A stretch of 64,000 nt of DNA from positions 90,790 through 154,789 of the forward strand of contig CANQSJ010000001.1 of the NCBI GenBank assembly GCA_947626495.1, in the 5' to 3' direction. Position numbers and translations under genes: made by a program. Position 1 is the first letter of the stretch. Each line of letters starts with the position of its first letter. This DNA comes from an uncultured Oscillospiraceae bacterium (lineage in GTDB: Bacteria; Bacillota; Clostridia; Oscillospirales; Oscillospiraceae). Below the pieces are notes generated by a model that saw nothing but the letters and a program-made list of their open reading frames with translations, was not told where the DNA came from and searched no databases. Positions 33,705 to 42,680 of the stretch are shown piece after piece.

Positions 33705-35020
33705 GTGCCGCTCTCCTCTCTCCGGATGATTCCGTCCAGCTCCGCCAGCGCCCGCTCCGCCACCTTCAGGTACCGCTCCCGCTTGCCGCGGATGCGCTCG
33801 TCCAGCTTCTCGATGATGCCGAAATTCACATTCATGGGCTGAAAGTCCCCGCTGGCCGCCCCGCCGGACACGTACAGCGCCAGCGCGCCGATGGCCGTGG
33901 TCCGGGGAAAGTCCAGGGGCGGCAGGCCCTGCAACCGCCGGGCCATCTCCAGCGCCGCCAGCATGCCGCTGGCGCAGCTCTCCACGTAGCCCTCCACGCC
34001 GGTGATCTGGCCGGCGAAGGCGATGCGGGGCTCCGTTTTGAGCCGGTAATACCGGTCCAGCAGAGCCGGGCCGTTCAAAAACGTGTTGCGGTGCATCTTC
34101 CCGTAGCGCAGATACTCCGCGTTGGCCAGCGCCGGGATCATGCCGAACACCCGCCGCTGCTCCGGGAAGGTCAGGTGTGTCTGAAAGCCCACCAGGTTGT
34201 ATACCGAGCTCTCGTCGTTGTCCCGGCGCAGCTGCACCACGGCGTGATAGCTCTCCCCCGTCTCCGGGTTGCGCAGTCCCACCGGCTTCATGGGCCCGTA
34301 GCGCAGGGTGTCATGGCCCCGGCGGGCCATCACCTCCACCGGCATGCACCCCTCGAACACCCCCGCGTCCTCGAAGCCGTGGACCGGGGCCTCCTTTGCC
34401 GCCGCCAGCTCCGTGACGAAGGCGTCGTACTGCTCCTTATCCATGGGACAGTTGATGTAGTCCGCCGTCCCCTTGCCGTAGCGGGAGCCGAACCAGGCCT
34501 TGGTCATGTCGATGCTGTCCGCGGCGATGAGCGGCGCGGCGGCGTCGAAGAAGTGGAGAAAATCCGCCTGGCCGCAGGCCTGGGCGATGGCGGGGATGAG
34601 CCCGTCGCTGGTCAGCGGCCCGGTGGCGACGATACACTCCCCCTCGGGGAAGGCGGTGACCTCCCCCTCCACGACCTCGATGTTGGGATGGGAACGGACG
34701 GCCTCGGTGATGGTCCGGGCGAACGCCTCCCGGTCCACCGCGAGAGCCCCTCCCGCGGGGACGCGGTGGCGCTCCGCGCTGCTCATCATCAGACTGCCCA
34801 GCCGCCGCAGTTCCTCCTTCAAAAGCCCCACGGCGTTGGAAAGATCGTCCCCCCGCAGGGAGTTGGAGCACACAAGCTCCGAGAACAGCGGCGAGGTATG
34901 GGCCGGGGTCATCTTCTCCGGCTTCATCTCATACAGCCGGACATGAAAGCCCCTCCGGGCCAGCTGCCAGGCGGCCTCGCTGCCGGCCAGGCCCGCGCCC
35001 ACCACGGATACGTCCGCCAT
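33701..35020 (-). CDS. trmFO: Folate/FAD-dependent tRNA (uracil-54-C5) methyltransferase TrmFO
   Basis: 439 residues. The FAD-binding N-terminus is VVGAGLAGSEAAWQLARRG, followed by the GidA/TrmFO family patch MTPAHTSPLFSELVCSNSLR. The late motif FAGQITGVEGYVESCASGML binds FAD and folate. It forms ribothymidine at tRNA position 54. A topA-trmFO junction is typical of Firmicutes, and the genes overlap by one base here. Confidence 0.97.
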   Translation of the reverse strand: MADVSVVGAGLAGSEAAWQLARRGFHVRLYEMKPEKMTPAHTSPLFSELVCSNSLRGDDLSNAVGLLKEELRRLGSLMMSSAERHRVPAGGALAVDREAFARTITEAVRSHPNIEVVEGEVTAFPEGECIVATGPLTSDGLIPAIAQACGQADFLHFFDAAAPLIAADSIDMTKAWFGSRYGKGTADYINCPMDKEQYDAFVTELAAAKEAPVHGFEDAGVFEGCMPVEVMARRGHDTLRYGPMKPVGLRNPETGESYHAVVQLRRDNDESSVYNLVGFQTHLTFPEQRRVFGMIPALANAEYLRYGKMHRNTFLNGPALLDRYYRLKTEPRIAFAGQITGVEGYVESCASGMLAALEMARRLQGLPPLDFPRTTAIGALALYVSGGAASGDFQPMNVNFGIIEKLDERIRGKRERYLKVAERALAELDGIIRREESGT

Positions 35021-37239
35021 CAGGCCCGCTCCTTTGTCTTGCGGGCCGCGCCCTTGGTGCCGGTCTTCTTGGCCGCGGTCTTCTTTCCCTCGGCGGTCTC
35101 CCCGGCCTCCGCGGAGGAGGCGCTGCGGCGGCGGTAGCCCCGCTTGTCCTCCGGCAGGAAATTGGAGCAGGCCTCATTGATGCAGAAGCTCTTGCGCTGG
35201 CCCTTGCCCGCCAGCTTGAACATGGTCTTGCCGCAGACGGGGCACAGATCCTTGGTGGGCACGTCCCAGCTCATGAAGCCGCAGGCCGCGCCCTTCTCGC
35301 AGGCGTAATAGGTGTAGCCCTTCTTGCTGGTGCGCTTGAAGATGCGGCCGCCGCACTTGGGGCACTTGCCGGGCATCTCCACCACCAGGGGCATGGTGAA
35401 ACTGCACTCGGGATAGCCGGGGCAGGCCAGGAAACGGCCGAAACGGCCGGATTTGACCACCAGGTTCCGCCCGCAGTTGGGGCAGATCTCGCTGGACACC
35501 TCGTCGGGGACCTTGATGCGGGTGCCGGACAGGGCCGCCTCCGCCTGGTCCAGGTCTTTGGAGAATCCCTCGTAGAACTGGCTCAGCACGCCCTTCCAAT
35601 CGGTCTCTCCCTCCTCCACCTTGTCCAGGTCGCCCTCCATGCGGGCGGTGAACTTCACGTCCACGATGTCGGGGAACCGCTCCTCCATCAGCTCGGTCAC
35701 CGTCTCCCCCAGGGGGGTGGGCTTGAGGTACTTGCCCTCCTTGACCACATACTCCCGAGCGGTGATGGTGGTGATGGTGGGGGCGTAGGTGCTGGGCCGG
35801 CCGATACCCTTCTCCTCCATGGCCCGGATGAGGGTGGCCTCGGAATACCGGGAGGGCGGCGCGGTGAAGTGCTGCTCCGGGTCCAGCTTATCCAGCGCCA
35901 CGCTCTGGCCCTCGGCCAGCTCCGGCAGGGGCTTTTTGCCCGTCTGCTCCTCGTCCTCCTCCCGGTTGTCGTCATACACGGCGGTGTAGCCGGGGAAGGC
36001 GATCTTGGAGTGATAGGCCCGGAAGACATGGCCGGCGCAGACGGCGTCCACGGTGATGTTGTCATAGACCGCGTTGGCCATCTGGCTGGCGGTGAAACGG
36101 CCCCAGATCAGCCGGTACAGCCGGTACTGCTCCCCGGTCAGGCTCTTTTTCACCCGCTCCGGAGTCAGGCTGGGGACGCTGGGCCGGATGGCCTCGTGGG
36201 CATCCTGGGCGTTGGAGCCGGCCTTATAGCGCCGGGGCTTGCCGTAATAGTATTCCTCTCCGTAGTGCTCCCGGATGAAGCTGCCCGCCGCGGCGAGGGC
36301 GTCCTCCGAAAGGCGCAGAGAGTCGGTACGCATATAGGTGATCAGGCCGATGGTGCCCTCTCCCTCCACGTCCACGCCTTCGTACAGCTGCTGGGCGATG
36401 GACATGGTCCTCCGGGGTGTCATGCCCAGCCGGCGGCTGGCCTCCTGCTGGAGGGTGGAGGTGATGAAGGGGGGCGAGGGGCTGCGCTTTTTGGTGCCGT
36501 GGGCCAGGTCCGCGATGATGAAGGGCTTTCCCTGGACCGCGTCCATCACCGCCTGGACCTCCGCCTGGCTGCGCAGATCCTGCTTTTTCTTCTCCGTGCC
36601 GTGATAGAGGGCCGGGAAGGTCTGGCCCTTCTCTGTGCGGAGGGTGGCGGTCAGATGCCAGTACTCCTCCGGCTTAAAATCCCGGATCTCCCGCTCCCGG
36701 TCCAGCACCATCCGGGTGGCCACGGACTGGACCCGGCCGGCGGACAGGCCCTTGCGGATCTTCCGCCACAGCAGGGGGCTGAGCTTATAGCCCACGATCC
36801 GGTCCAGGATACGCCGGGCCTGCTGGGCGTCCACCAGGTCCTGGTCGATGTCCCGGGGATGGGCGATGCCGTCCCGGACCACGTTCTTGGTGATCTCGTT
36901 GAAGGTCACCCGGCGGGCCTTCTCGTCGGGGATGTCCAAAAGCTCCTTCAGGTGCCAGGAGATGGCCTCGCCCTCCCGGTCCGGGTCCGTCGCAAGATAG
37001 ACGGTGTCCGCCCGCTTGGCCGCCTTCTTCAACTTGTCGATCACGTCCTCACGGCCCTTCACCGGCTGGTAGTCCGGAACAAAGCCGTGTTCAATGTCCA
37101 CGCCCATGGTGCTCTTGGGCAGGTCCCGCAGGTGGCCCATGGACGCCACTACCTTGTACCCGCCGCCCAGGTAGCGCTCAATGGTCTTCGCCTTTGCCGG
37201 CGACTCCACGATCACAAGATCTGTCTTCGCTGCTGCCAT
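35020..37239 (-). CDS. topA: DNA topoisomerase I (type IA)
   Basis: 739 residues from ATG 37239 (MAAAKTDLVIVESPAKAKTI) with GAGG six bases upstream; the in-frame TTG at 37260 overlaps the dprA stop and is rejected. TOPRIM acidic triad in DPDREGEAISWHL. Catalytic Tyr in GLITYMRTDSLRLS. Three C-terminal Cys4 zinc ribbons (CPNCGRNLVVKSGRFGRF, CPKCGGRIFKRTSKKG, CPVCGKTMFKLAGKG) are followed by a Lys/Ala-rich tail of about 50 residues. It relaxes negative supercoils. Confidence 0.97.
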   Translation of the reverse strand: MAAAKTDLVIVESPAKAKTIERYLGGGYKVVASMGHLRDLPKSTMGVDIEHGFVPDYQPVKGREDVIDKLKKAAKRADTVYLATDPDREGEAISWHLKELLDIPDEKARRVTFNEITKNVVRDGIAHPRDIDQDLVDAQQARRILDRIVGYKLSPLLWRKIRKGLSAGRVQSVATRMVLDREREIRDFKPEEYWHLTATLRTEKGQTFPALYHGTEKKKQDLRSQAEVQAVMDAVQGKPFIIADLAHGTKKRSPSPPFITSTLQQEASRRLGMTPRRTMSIAQQLYEGVDVEGEGTIGLITYMRTDSLRLSEDALAAAGSFIREHYGEEYYYGKPRRYKAGSNAQDAHEAIRPSVPSLTPERVKKSLTGEQYRLYRLIWGRFTASQMANAVYDNITVDAVCAGHVFRAYHSKIAFPGYTAVYDDNREEDEEQTGKKPLPELAEGQSVALDKLDPEQHFTAPPSRYSEATLIRAMEEKGIGRPSTYAPTITTITAREYVVKEGKYLKPTPLGETVTELMEERFPDIVDVKFTARMEGDLDKVEEGETDWKGVLSQFYEGFSKDLDQAEAALSGTRIKVPDEVSSEICPNCGRNLVVKSGRFGRFLACPGYPECSFTMPLVVEMPGKCPKCGGRIFKRTSKKGYTYYACEKGAACGFMSWDVPTKDLCPVCGKTMFKLAGKGQRKSFCINEACSNFLPEDKRGYRRRSASSAEAGETAEGKKTAAKKTGTKGAARKTKERA

Positions 37240-37256
37240 TCGTTTGCCTCGTTCAT

Positions 37257-38408
37257 TCAAAGTTTTCGCGTATAACGCTTTCCGGTCCCCTGGGCCACAT
37301 AGCCCGTCACCTGGAGCATGGTCAGGGCGGCCAGGGTCTCCTGGGCCGTCAGTCCCGACGCCTCGATGATCTCGTCGGCGTGCATATCCGGCCGGGTCAT
37401 GGCCGTGAGCACCTGCCGCTGGACCGGGGGAAGGCTTTCCAGCTTCTCCGTGAGGTCAATATAAACTATGTCCTTGGGCTTGTCAATCTCTTTTTTAATA
37501 GGTATCTCTGCCGGTTCCTGGCGAAGAAGGTCGGTCCGGCCGCTGTAAGCGCGCAAAATGGTCTCTCCGTTGACCGCCGGCGCGGCTCCCTGGGCGATGA
37601 GCTCGTTGCATCCGGCGCTGGCGGCGGCATCCGCGTTGCCCGGCACGGCGAACACGTCCCGCCCCTGCTCCAGGGCGTGATCGGCGGTGGACCGGGTGCC
37701 GGAGTGCAGCGGCGCCTCCACGACCACCACCCCCAGGCTCAGGCCGGTGATGATCCGGTTGCGGGTCTTGAAATCCGCCGGAAAGGTCCGCGCCCCCGGC
37801 GGATACTCGCTGACCAGCGCGCCCCGGGCCCGGGTCTCCTCAAAAAGGCGGCGGTTCTTCGCCGGATAGACCTGGTCGATGGCCGTGCCCAGCACGCCCA
37901 CCGCCGAGCCCCCGGCGCGCAGAGCCGCCTCCATGGCGGTGCTGTCGCATCCCTCCGCCAGGCCGGACACCACCACCGCGCCGCCCTGGGCCAGCTCCCG
38001 GCCCAGCTTATCGGCCATCTTGATGCCGTATGGGGTGGCCTTTCGGGTGCCCACCACCGCCAGCATCACCGTCTCGTCCACCGCCGGCAGCTTGCCCCAC
38101 ACATACAGCACCGCGGGCGGGTCAGGAATATGCCGCAGCCGCTCGGGATAGACCGCGTCCTGGACGGTGAGCACGCCGATGCCCCGCTCCTCGCAAAAGC
38201 GCAGCGCCTTGTCCGCCCGTTCCATGCTCTTGTCCTCCAGCTTCTCCGCCTCGGCGGTCTGAAGCAGCGGCTCCGCCGCCAGCAGTTCCTCCCGCTTGGC
38301 AAAGAAGATCCGCTCCGGGCCGCCCATGGTCCGGGCCAGCCGGTATTTGATGAGCGGGCGCACGCCCGTCACGCAGCTGAGCCACATCCAATATCTCAGT
38401 CTGGCCAT
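37257..38408 (-). CDS. dprA: DNA-processing protein DprA/Smf
   Basis: 383 residues. An N-terminal helical domain is followed by the Rossmann core: VVGTRKATPYGIKMA, VSGLAEGCDSTAMEAAL, AIDQVYPAKNRRLF, SEYPPGARTFPADFKTRNRI. A C-terminal winged helix (about 325-380, VLTAMTRPDMHADEIIEASG) is present. It loads RecA on incoming ssDNA in transformation. ATG 38408 lies six bases after GGAGG. Confidence 0.95.
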   Translation of the reverse strand: MARLRYWMWLSCVTGVRPLIKYRLARTMGGPERIFFAKREELLAAEPLLQTAEAEKLEDKSMERADKALRFCEERGIGVLTVQDAVYPERLRHIPDPPAVLYVWGKLPAVDETVMLAVVGTRKATPYGIKMADKLGRELAQGGAVVVSGLAEGCDSTAMEAALRAGGSAVGVLGTAIDQVYPAKNRRLFEETRARGALVSEYPPGARTFPADFKTRNRIITGLSLGVVVVEAPLHSGTRSTADHALEQGRDVFAVPGNADAAASAGCNELIAQGAAPAVNGETILRAYSGRTDLLRQEPAEIPIKKEIDKPKDIVYIDLTEKLESLPPVQRQVLTAMTRPDMHADEIIEASGLTAQETLAALTMLQVTGYVAQGTGKRYTRKL

Positions 38409-38429
38409 CTTCGTCCTCCGTAAGAGCCC

Positions 38430-39164
38430 TTATATCTCCTGCCTCGCCATCTCCCACATCAGCACCGCCGCGGCCACGGCCGCGTTCAAACTCTCCGTGC
38501 CCGGGCGCATGGGGATCCGCACCGTGCCCCGGCACTTATCCAAAAGCTCCGCCGTCAGGCCCTTTCCCTCGTTGCCCACGGCCACCGCCAGTGGTCCGGC
38601 CGGGAGAGCGCGCGCATCCGCCCCGCCCGGGGCCAGCGCCGCGCCGTACAGGGGCAGCCCCTGCAGCACCCTGTCCAGGCCGTCCAGCTCTGTCCTGACC
38701 ACGCTCTGGCGGAACACCGCGCCCATGGACGCCCGCACGGTCTTAGGGTTATAGGGGTCCGCGCAGGCGCCGCACAGGATCACCAGATCCATGCCAAAGG
38801 CGGCCGCCGTGCGCAGTACGGTGCCCACGTTGCCCGGGTCCTGGACGTTCTCCAGCACGATCGCCCGCCGCAGCGTGTCCGCGGCCGGCACGGGCCGCAT
38901 CTTCACGGTGAACACCGGGCCGGGGCTGTTTTGCAGAGGTGAGACCGCCCGGAGCACCTCCGGCGTCACCGTCCGCACCGGCAGACCGGGGATATCCTCC
39001 GTCGCCAGCACGCACGTCACCTCCGCGCCGGCCGCCAGCGCCTCGTCCAGCAGCGTCCGCCCCGCGCCGATATACTCCCCCGCCTCCTGCCGCGCCTTGG
39101 CGTCCGCGCCCAGGGCGATGAACCTTTTCACCAGCTCGTTCTGCCGGGACCGTATCGGTTCCAT
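38430..39164 (-). CDS. TrmH-family (SpoU) rRNA/tRNA 2'-O-methyltransferase
   Basis: 244 residues. An N-terminal L30e-like substrate-binding domain (RQNELVKRFIALG) is followed by the SPOUT knot: motif 1 IVLENVQDPGNVGTVLRTAA, motif 2 LAVAVGNEGKGLTAELL, motif 3 RIPMRPGTESLNAAVAAAVL. It is closest to the RlmB/TsnR-like group, but the modified nucleotide cannot be told from sequence. It is first gene of the long leftward operon, with a consensus promoter 36 bp upstream. Confidence 0.92.
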   Translation of the reverse strand: MEPIRSRQNELVKRFIALGADAKARQEAGEYIGAGRTLLDEALAAGAEVTCVLATEDIPGLPVRTVTPEVLRAVSPLQNSPGPVFTVKMRPVPAADTLRRAIVLENVQDPGNVGTVLRTAAAFGMDLVILCGACADPYNPKTVRASMGAVFRQSVVRTELDGLDRVLQGLPLYGAALAPGGADARALPAGPLAVAVGNEGKGLTAELLDKCRGTVRIPMRPGTESLNAAVAAAVLMWEMARQEI

Positions 39165-39199
39165 AGCCTGCCTCGCTTTCTAGCATCTGATACATCATC

Positions 39200-39228
39200 A
39201 GTATAGCCCGTCCCTGCCCGCTTGTCAA
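39200..39228 (-). promoter_or_regulatory. Promoter of the trmH-dprA-topA-trmFO-plsX-acpP-rnc operon
   Basis: -35 TTGACA (39223-39228), 17-bp spacer, -10 TATACT (39200-39205). Confidence 0.85.
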
Positions 39229-39490
39229 TTTGGCACGAGAGATGTCCGCCCGCGGTTTGGCGGGGGTTGGGCCTGCTTCTCTCCCCTGCGGCCCGCAGAT
39301 CCGGGGCGTCCGTCCCTCCCTTGCGCTTTCATGGACGCCGGGATATAATGGGACCGCTCGACCGATCGGGATCTGCCCATTCCATTTCGGCAGACAGGAT
39401 ATGTCTACCCTTTATTGCGGCAGCTCTCGCTTTGTGTCGTGGTGTTTATTACGAAGCTCTGTTAGAATTTTTGCGAAAGGAAGATTTCGG
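39229..39490. other. Intergenic region between divergent trmH and Xre genes
   Basis: No gene is supported here. An open frame from 39230 is only the upstream extension of the Xre gene, without codon or family signal. The region carries the two promoter candidates of the Xre gene (39321-39349, and an extended -10 TGT-TAGAAT at 39460-39468). G+C falls from high to near 50% towards the Xre gene. Confidence 0.6.
39321..39349 (+). promoter_or_regulatory. Promoter candidate of the truncated Xre gene
   Basis: -35 TTGCGC (39321-39326), 17-bp spacer, -10 TATAAT (39344-39349), leaving a leader of about 135 nt. Confidence 0.6.
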
Positions 39491-39778
39491 ATGAATCAGC
39501 AAAAAACAGGCGCATTTCTCAAATGCCTTCGCAAGGACAAAGGCTTGACCCAAGAGCAGCTGGCAGAGCGTTTCTATGTTTCCCCCCGAACCGTCTCCCG
39601 ATGGGAAAACGGAAACAACATGCCGGATGTGGACGTTCTCATGGGGCTTGCAGATTTCTATGAGGTAGACATTCGGGAACTCATCGACGGAGAGAGGAAG
39701 AACGAAAACATGGATAAAGAAACAAAAGAAACCGTATTAAAAGCGGCGGAGTACATGAACAGGGCGGGAGCATCTTAA
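39491..39778 (+). CDS. Xre-family regulator, probably C-terminally truncated
   Basis: 95 residues from ATG 39491 with GAAAGGAAG upstream. Cro/C1 helix-turn-helix (LRKDKGLTQEQLAERFYVS, TVSRWENGNNMPDVDVL), then the short ADFYEVDIRELIDGERK linker. Relatives with this N-terminus often continue into a membrane-spanning C-terminal part after the KETVLKAAEY segment. Here the frame stops at once, inside a hairpin (39762-39794). G+C is visibly lower (about 48%) than in the neighbours, suggesting transfer followed by 3' loss. It is probably still a DNA-binding protein. Confidence 0.8.
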   Translation: MNQQKTGAFLKCLRKDKGLTQEQLAERFYVSPRTVSRWENGNNMPDVDVLMGLADFYEVDIRELIDGERKNENMDKETKETVLKAAEYMNRAGAS

Positions 39779-39799
39779 CCGACGCTCCCGCCCTGAAAG

Positions 39800-39830
39800 C
39801 GCCCGGCGGGACATCCCGCCGGGCGGTGTT
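39800..39830. terminator. bidirectional terminator
   Basis: Perfect 11-bp stem (39801-39811 with 39814-39824), with GTGTTTTC on the + side and CTTTC on the - side. It lies between convergent Xre and MATE genes. Confidence 0.8.
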
Positions 39831-39831
39831 T

Positions 39832-41259
39832 TCACGGTTTGACGCCCCAGCGCTGGGACCGGAAGGCGGGCAGGGCGGCCAGGCCCTTTTCGGTGACGGG
39901 GCGGATCCACTTGCCGGAATAAAAATGCCGCTGCATCAGCACATAGCGGATGGGCTCGTCGATATAGCAGCACAGAAAGACGGCCCAGTAGGGCAGCTTC
40001 AGCCAGAAGGCGGAGCCCAGCACGCAGGGCAGCACCAGCGCGTACATGAACACGATCTCCAGCACCGTGCCCGTCACCGCGTCGCCGCTGGCCCGGTAGG
40101 TGTCGTTCTGGATCCAGTTGCCCATGCGGATGACGGCCACCGCGACGTAGATGCTCACCAGCCGCACCCCCGCCTCATAGGAGGGTCCGCTGAGGCTCAT
40201 GGCGGTGAGGATGGGCCGGCGCAGGGACAGGATTCCCAGCCCCGCCAGCAGGATGACGCCGCTGCACAGATACACCAGCCGCTTGGCCCGCTCGAAGGCG
40301 GTGTCCAGCTCCCCCGCCCCCACGCAGGTTCCCACCAGTACGCTGGCGGCGTTGGCAAAGCCGGCGAAAAAGCCGATGACGAGCCCCTCCAGCGTCCGGA
40401 ACACCGCGATGGCGGCGATGACCTCCTCGCTCTGGCGGCCCAGGGTCACGTTGATCACCATGTTCCCGATCCCGATGAGCACCTCGTTGCAGAGGATGGG
40501 GAAGCATTTTCTGAAATACTGCCGCAGCGCCGCCCGGCTCCAGCGGAAGTGGGCGCGCACCCGGAAGAGATAGGGATACCCGGTGGCCCGGGCCAGGGCA
40601 TAGATGGCCAGCATGTTCACCGCCGCCGCGCAGGTGGTCGCCAGCGCCGCCCCCCGGATGCCCATGGCCGGCACGCCCAGATGGCCGTAGATGAACACCC
40701 AGTTCAAAAAGAGGTTGGTCCCCACCGACGCGACGGACGCGGCCATGGGGATGCGCACCCGCTCTGTGGCCCGCAGCAGACAGCTCATGGCCATGGAGAA
40801 CACCTGCATGATATAGGCGAACCCCACGATCCGCAGGTACTGCACCCCGATGTCCCGGATGGCCTGCTTGTCGGTATACAGGCTCATCACCAGCTCCGGG
40901 GCAAGGACGGCCGCGCTGCCGAAGAGGACCGCCACGGTCATCATGCAGGTCCAGGTCATGCCGTAGGACCACTCGATGCCCCGCTCGTCCTTCGCGCCGT
41001 AAAACTGGGCGAAAAAGAGCATCCCGCCGCCCACGAAGCCCCAGTATCCGGAGAACATCAGGGACGAAAACTGCCCGCACAGGCCCAGTGCCCCCACGCT
41101 CAGCTCCCCCAGGGGCGCCACCATCATGGTGTCCACCATGCTGGCGGTGGTGGTGAGGAGGTTCTGCAGGGCCACGGGGATGGCGATTGCCGCCAGCCTG
41201 GGCAAAAAGCTCCGCCAGGGGAACCGCCCCCGCCCGGCCAAGGTCCGGCTCTTGCTCAT
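39832..41259 (-). CDS. MATE family multidrug/metabolite exporter
   Basis: 475 residues from ATG 41259, nine bases after GGGAGG; the longer frame covers the promoter and is rejected. Twelve hydrophobic helices in two homologous halves. The first helix pair has the family pattern IPVALQNLLTTTASMVDTMM, and the second half begins around FPILCNEVLIGIGNMVINV. MATE proteins are Na+ or H+ antiporters for cationic drugs and metabolites. It is closest to the NorM/DinF-like Firmicutes branch. The substrate is unknown. Confidence 0.92.
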   Translation of the reverse strand: MSKSRTLAGRGRFPWRSFLPRLAAIAIPVALQNLLTTTASMVDTMMVAPLGELSVGALGLCGQFSSLMFSGYWGFVGGGMLFFAQFYGAKDERGIEWSYGMTWTCMMTVAVLFGSAAVLAPELVMSLYTDKQAIRDIGVQYLRIVGFAYIMQVFSMAMSCLLRATERVRIPMAASVASVGTNLFLNWVFIYGHLGVPAMGIRGAALATTCAAAVNMLAIYALARATGYPYLFRVRAHFRWSRAALRQYFRKCFPILCNEVLIGIGNMVINVTLGRQSEEVIAAIAVFRTLEGLVIGFFAGFANAASVLVGTCVGAGELDTAFERAKRLVYLCSGVILLAGLGILSLRRPILTAMSLSGPSYEAGVRLVSIYVAVAVIRMGNWIQNDTYRASGDAVTGTVLEIVFMYALVLPCVLGSAFWLKLPYWAVFLCCYIDEPIRYVLMQRHFYSGKWIRPVTEKGLAALPAFRSQRWGVKP

Positions 41260-41302
41260 CCGCTCTGTCCTCCCGTGTCCTGAAATGTCCGTCTGACGCA
41301 TC

Positions 41303-41331
41303 ATCATATCATCCCGCCCGGACAATGTCAA
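41303..41331 (-). promoter_or_regulatory. Promoter of the MATE gene
   Basis: -35 TTGACA (41326-41331), 17-bp spacer, -10 TATGAT (41303-41308). The -35 box starts on the last two bases of the glyA hairpin. Confidence 0.8.
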
Positions 41332-41357
41332 CGCCCGGCGGAGTTCCGCCGGGCGTT
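41330..41357 (-). terminator. Hairpin after glyA
   Basis: Perfect 13-bp stem (41330-41342 with 41345-41357) 15 bp after the glyA stop. No T-run follows, so termination may be weak or the hairpin may mainly protect the 3' end. Confidence 0.65.
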
Positions 41358-41371
41358 GGGAGAGATTGTTA

Positions 41372-42616
41372 TCAGAGCGTGGCGCAGTAGTCCCGGATGA
41401 GACTGTCGATCCGTCTGGCGACGGCGCGGAAATCCTCCTCGCCATAGCCCTTCGTGGTCATGGCGGCGCAGCCGATGCGCACGCCGCTGGTCTGAACGGG
41501 ACTGCGCTTTTCCCGGGGGACGCAGTTCTTGTTCAGCGTGATGCCCGCCCCGTCCAGCATGTCCTGTACCGCCTTGCCGGTGAGCTGGGGGTGGGTGCGG
41601 GAGAAGTCCAGCAGGAACAGGTGGTTGTCCGTGCCGCCGGTCACCACGTCGTAGCCCATGCGGATAAACTCGTCGCACATGGCGCTGGTATTGGCCACCA
41701 CCTGGCGGATATACGCCCGGTATTCCTCCGTGCAGTCCTCGTCCGCCGTCACGGCCTTGGCGGCGATGATGTGCTGCAGCGGGCCGCCCTGGGAGCCGGG
41801 AAACACGGCGCTGTCCACCTTTTTCGCCAGCTCCGGCCGGCAGAAGATGAGCCCGCCCCGGGTGCCCCGCAGGGTCTTGTGGGTGGTGGTGGTGATGATG
41901 TCCGCGACGCCGAAGGGGGACTGGTGGACCCCGGCGGCGATGAGGCCGGCGATGTGGGCCATGTCCACCATGAACCAGGGCCTCTCGCCGCAGGCGGCGG
42001 CGTACCGGTCGATGATGGCGGCAATCCGGGCAAAGTCGATCTGCCGGGAGTAGGCGCTGGCCCCGGCCAGGACAAGCTTGGGCCGGCAGGCCATCATCGT
42101 CTCTTCCATGGCCTCATAGCTGATGCGCCCGGTGTCGTCCACGCCGTAGAAGTGGAAATCGAAAAGCCGCCCGCTGAAATTCACGGGGCTGCCGTGGGTC
42201 AGGTGGCCGCCGTTCTCCAGACTCATGGCGAGCACCGTATCCCCCGGCTGGAGCACGGAAAGGAATGCCGCCAGGTTGGCCGAGGACCCGGAATGGGGCT
42301 GGACGTTCACATGGTAGTCGGTGGAGAATACCTGCTTCCACTTCCGGCAGCAGTACTCCTCCAGCTGGTCGGCGTTCTCGCAGCCGCCGTAATACCGGCC
42401 CCGGTTGCCGCTGACCCGCTCTTTGGGATATCCCTCTGTGTACTTCGCCACGAAATCGCTGGCGGCCGCCGCCTTCACGGCGTCGCTGGGAAAGTTCTCC
42501 GAGGCGATCAGTTCGATGGCGCTGTGTTGGCGCTCCGTCTCCTGGCGAATGAAGCCGGCCACCTCGTCGTGCCCGCCGGCAAGGAGGGCATCATGGATCA
42601 TGTCCTGCAATGTCAT
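41372..42616 (-). CDS. glyA: Serine hydroxymethyltransferase
   Basis: 414 residues, normal length. Features: IELIASENFPSDAVKAAAAS, the YYGGCENADQLE segment, NVQPHSGSSANLAAFLSVL, and the PLP lysine in TTTHKTLRGTRGGLIF. It interconverts serine and glycine while loading tetrahydrofolate with a one-carbon unit. ATG 42616 lies after GGAGGAG. I could not find a convincing promoter in the 64-bp gap upstream; weak readthrough from the upstream cell-wall gene is possible. Confidence 0.97.
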   Translation of the reverse strand: MTLQDMIHDALLAGGHDEVAGFIRQETERQHSAIELIASENFPSDAVKAAAASDFVAKYTEGYPKERVSGNRGRYYGGCENADQLEEYCCRKWKQVFSTDYHVNVQPHSGSSANLAAFLSVLQPGDTVLAMSLENGGHLTHGSPVNFSGRLFDFHFYGVDDTGRISYEAMEETMMACRPKLVLAGASAYSRQIDFARIAAIIDRYAAACGERPWFMVDMAHIAGLIAAGVHQSPFGVADIITTTTHKTLRGTRGGLIFCRPELAKKVDSAVFPGSQGGPLQHIIAAKAVTADEDCTEEYRAYIRQVVANTSAMCDEFIRMGYDVVTGGTDNHLFLLDFSRTHPQLTGKAVQDMLDGAGITLNKNCVPREKRSPVQTSGVRIGCAAMTTKGYGEEDFRAVARRIDSLIRDYCATL

Positions 42617-42680
42617 AAGTCGTCTCCTCCGTCATGTAGTGGATCGTGGGCAGCGGCGGGGGCCCGGCCTTTTCCCAATC

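Noticed and set aside
39230..39490. Upstream extension of the truncated Xre gene
   Set aside because: The added 87 residues have no family signal and span both promoter candidates; GAAAGGAAG before ATG 39491 marks the true start.
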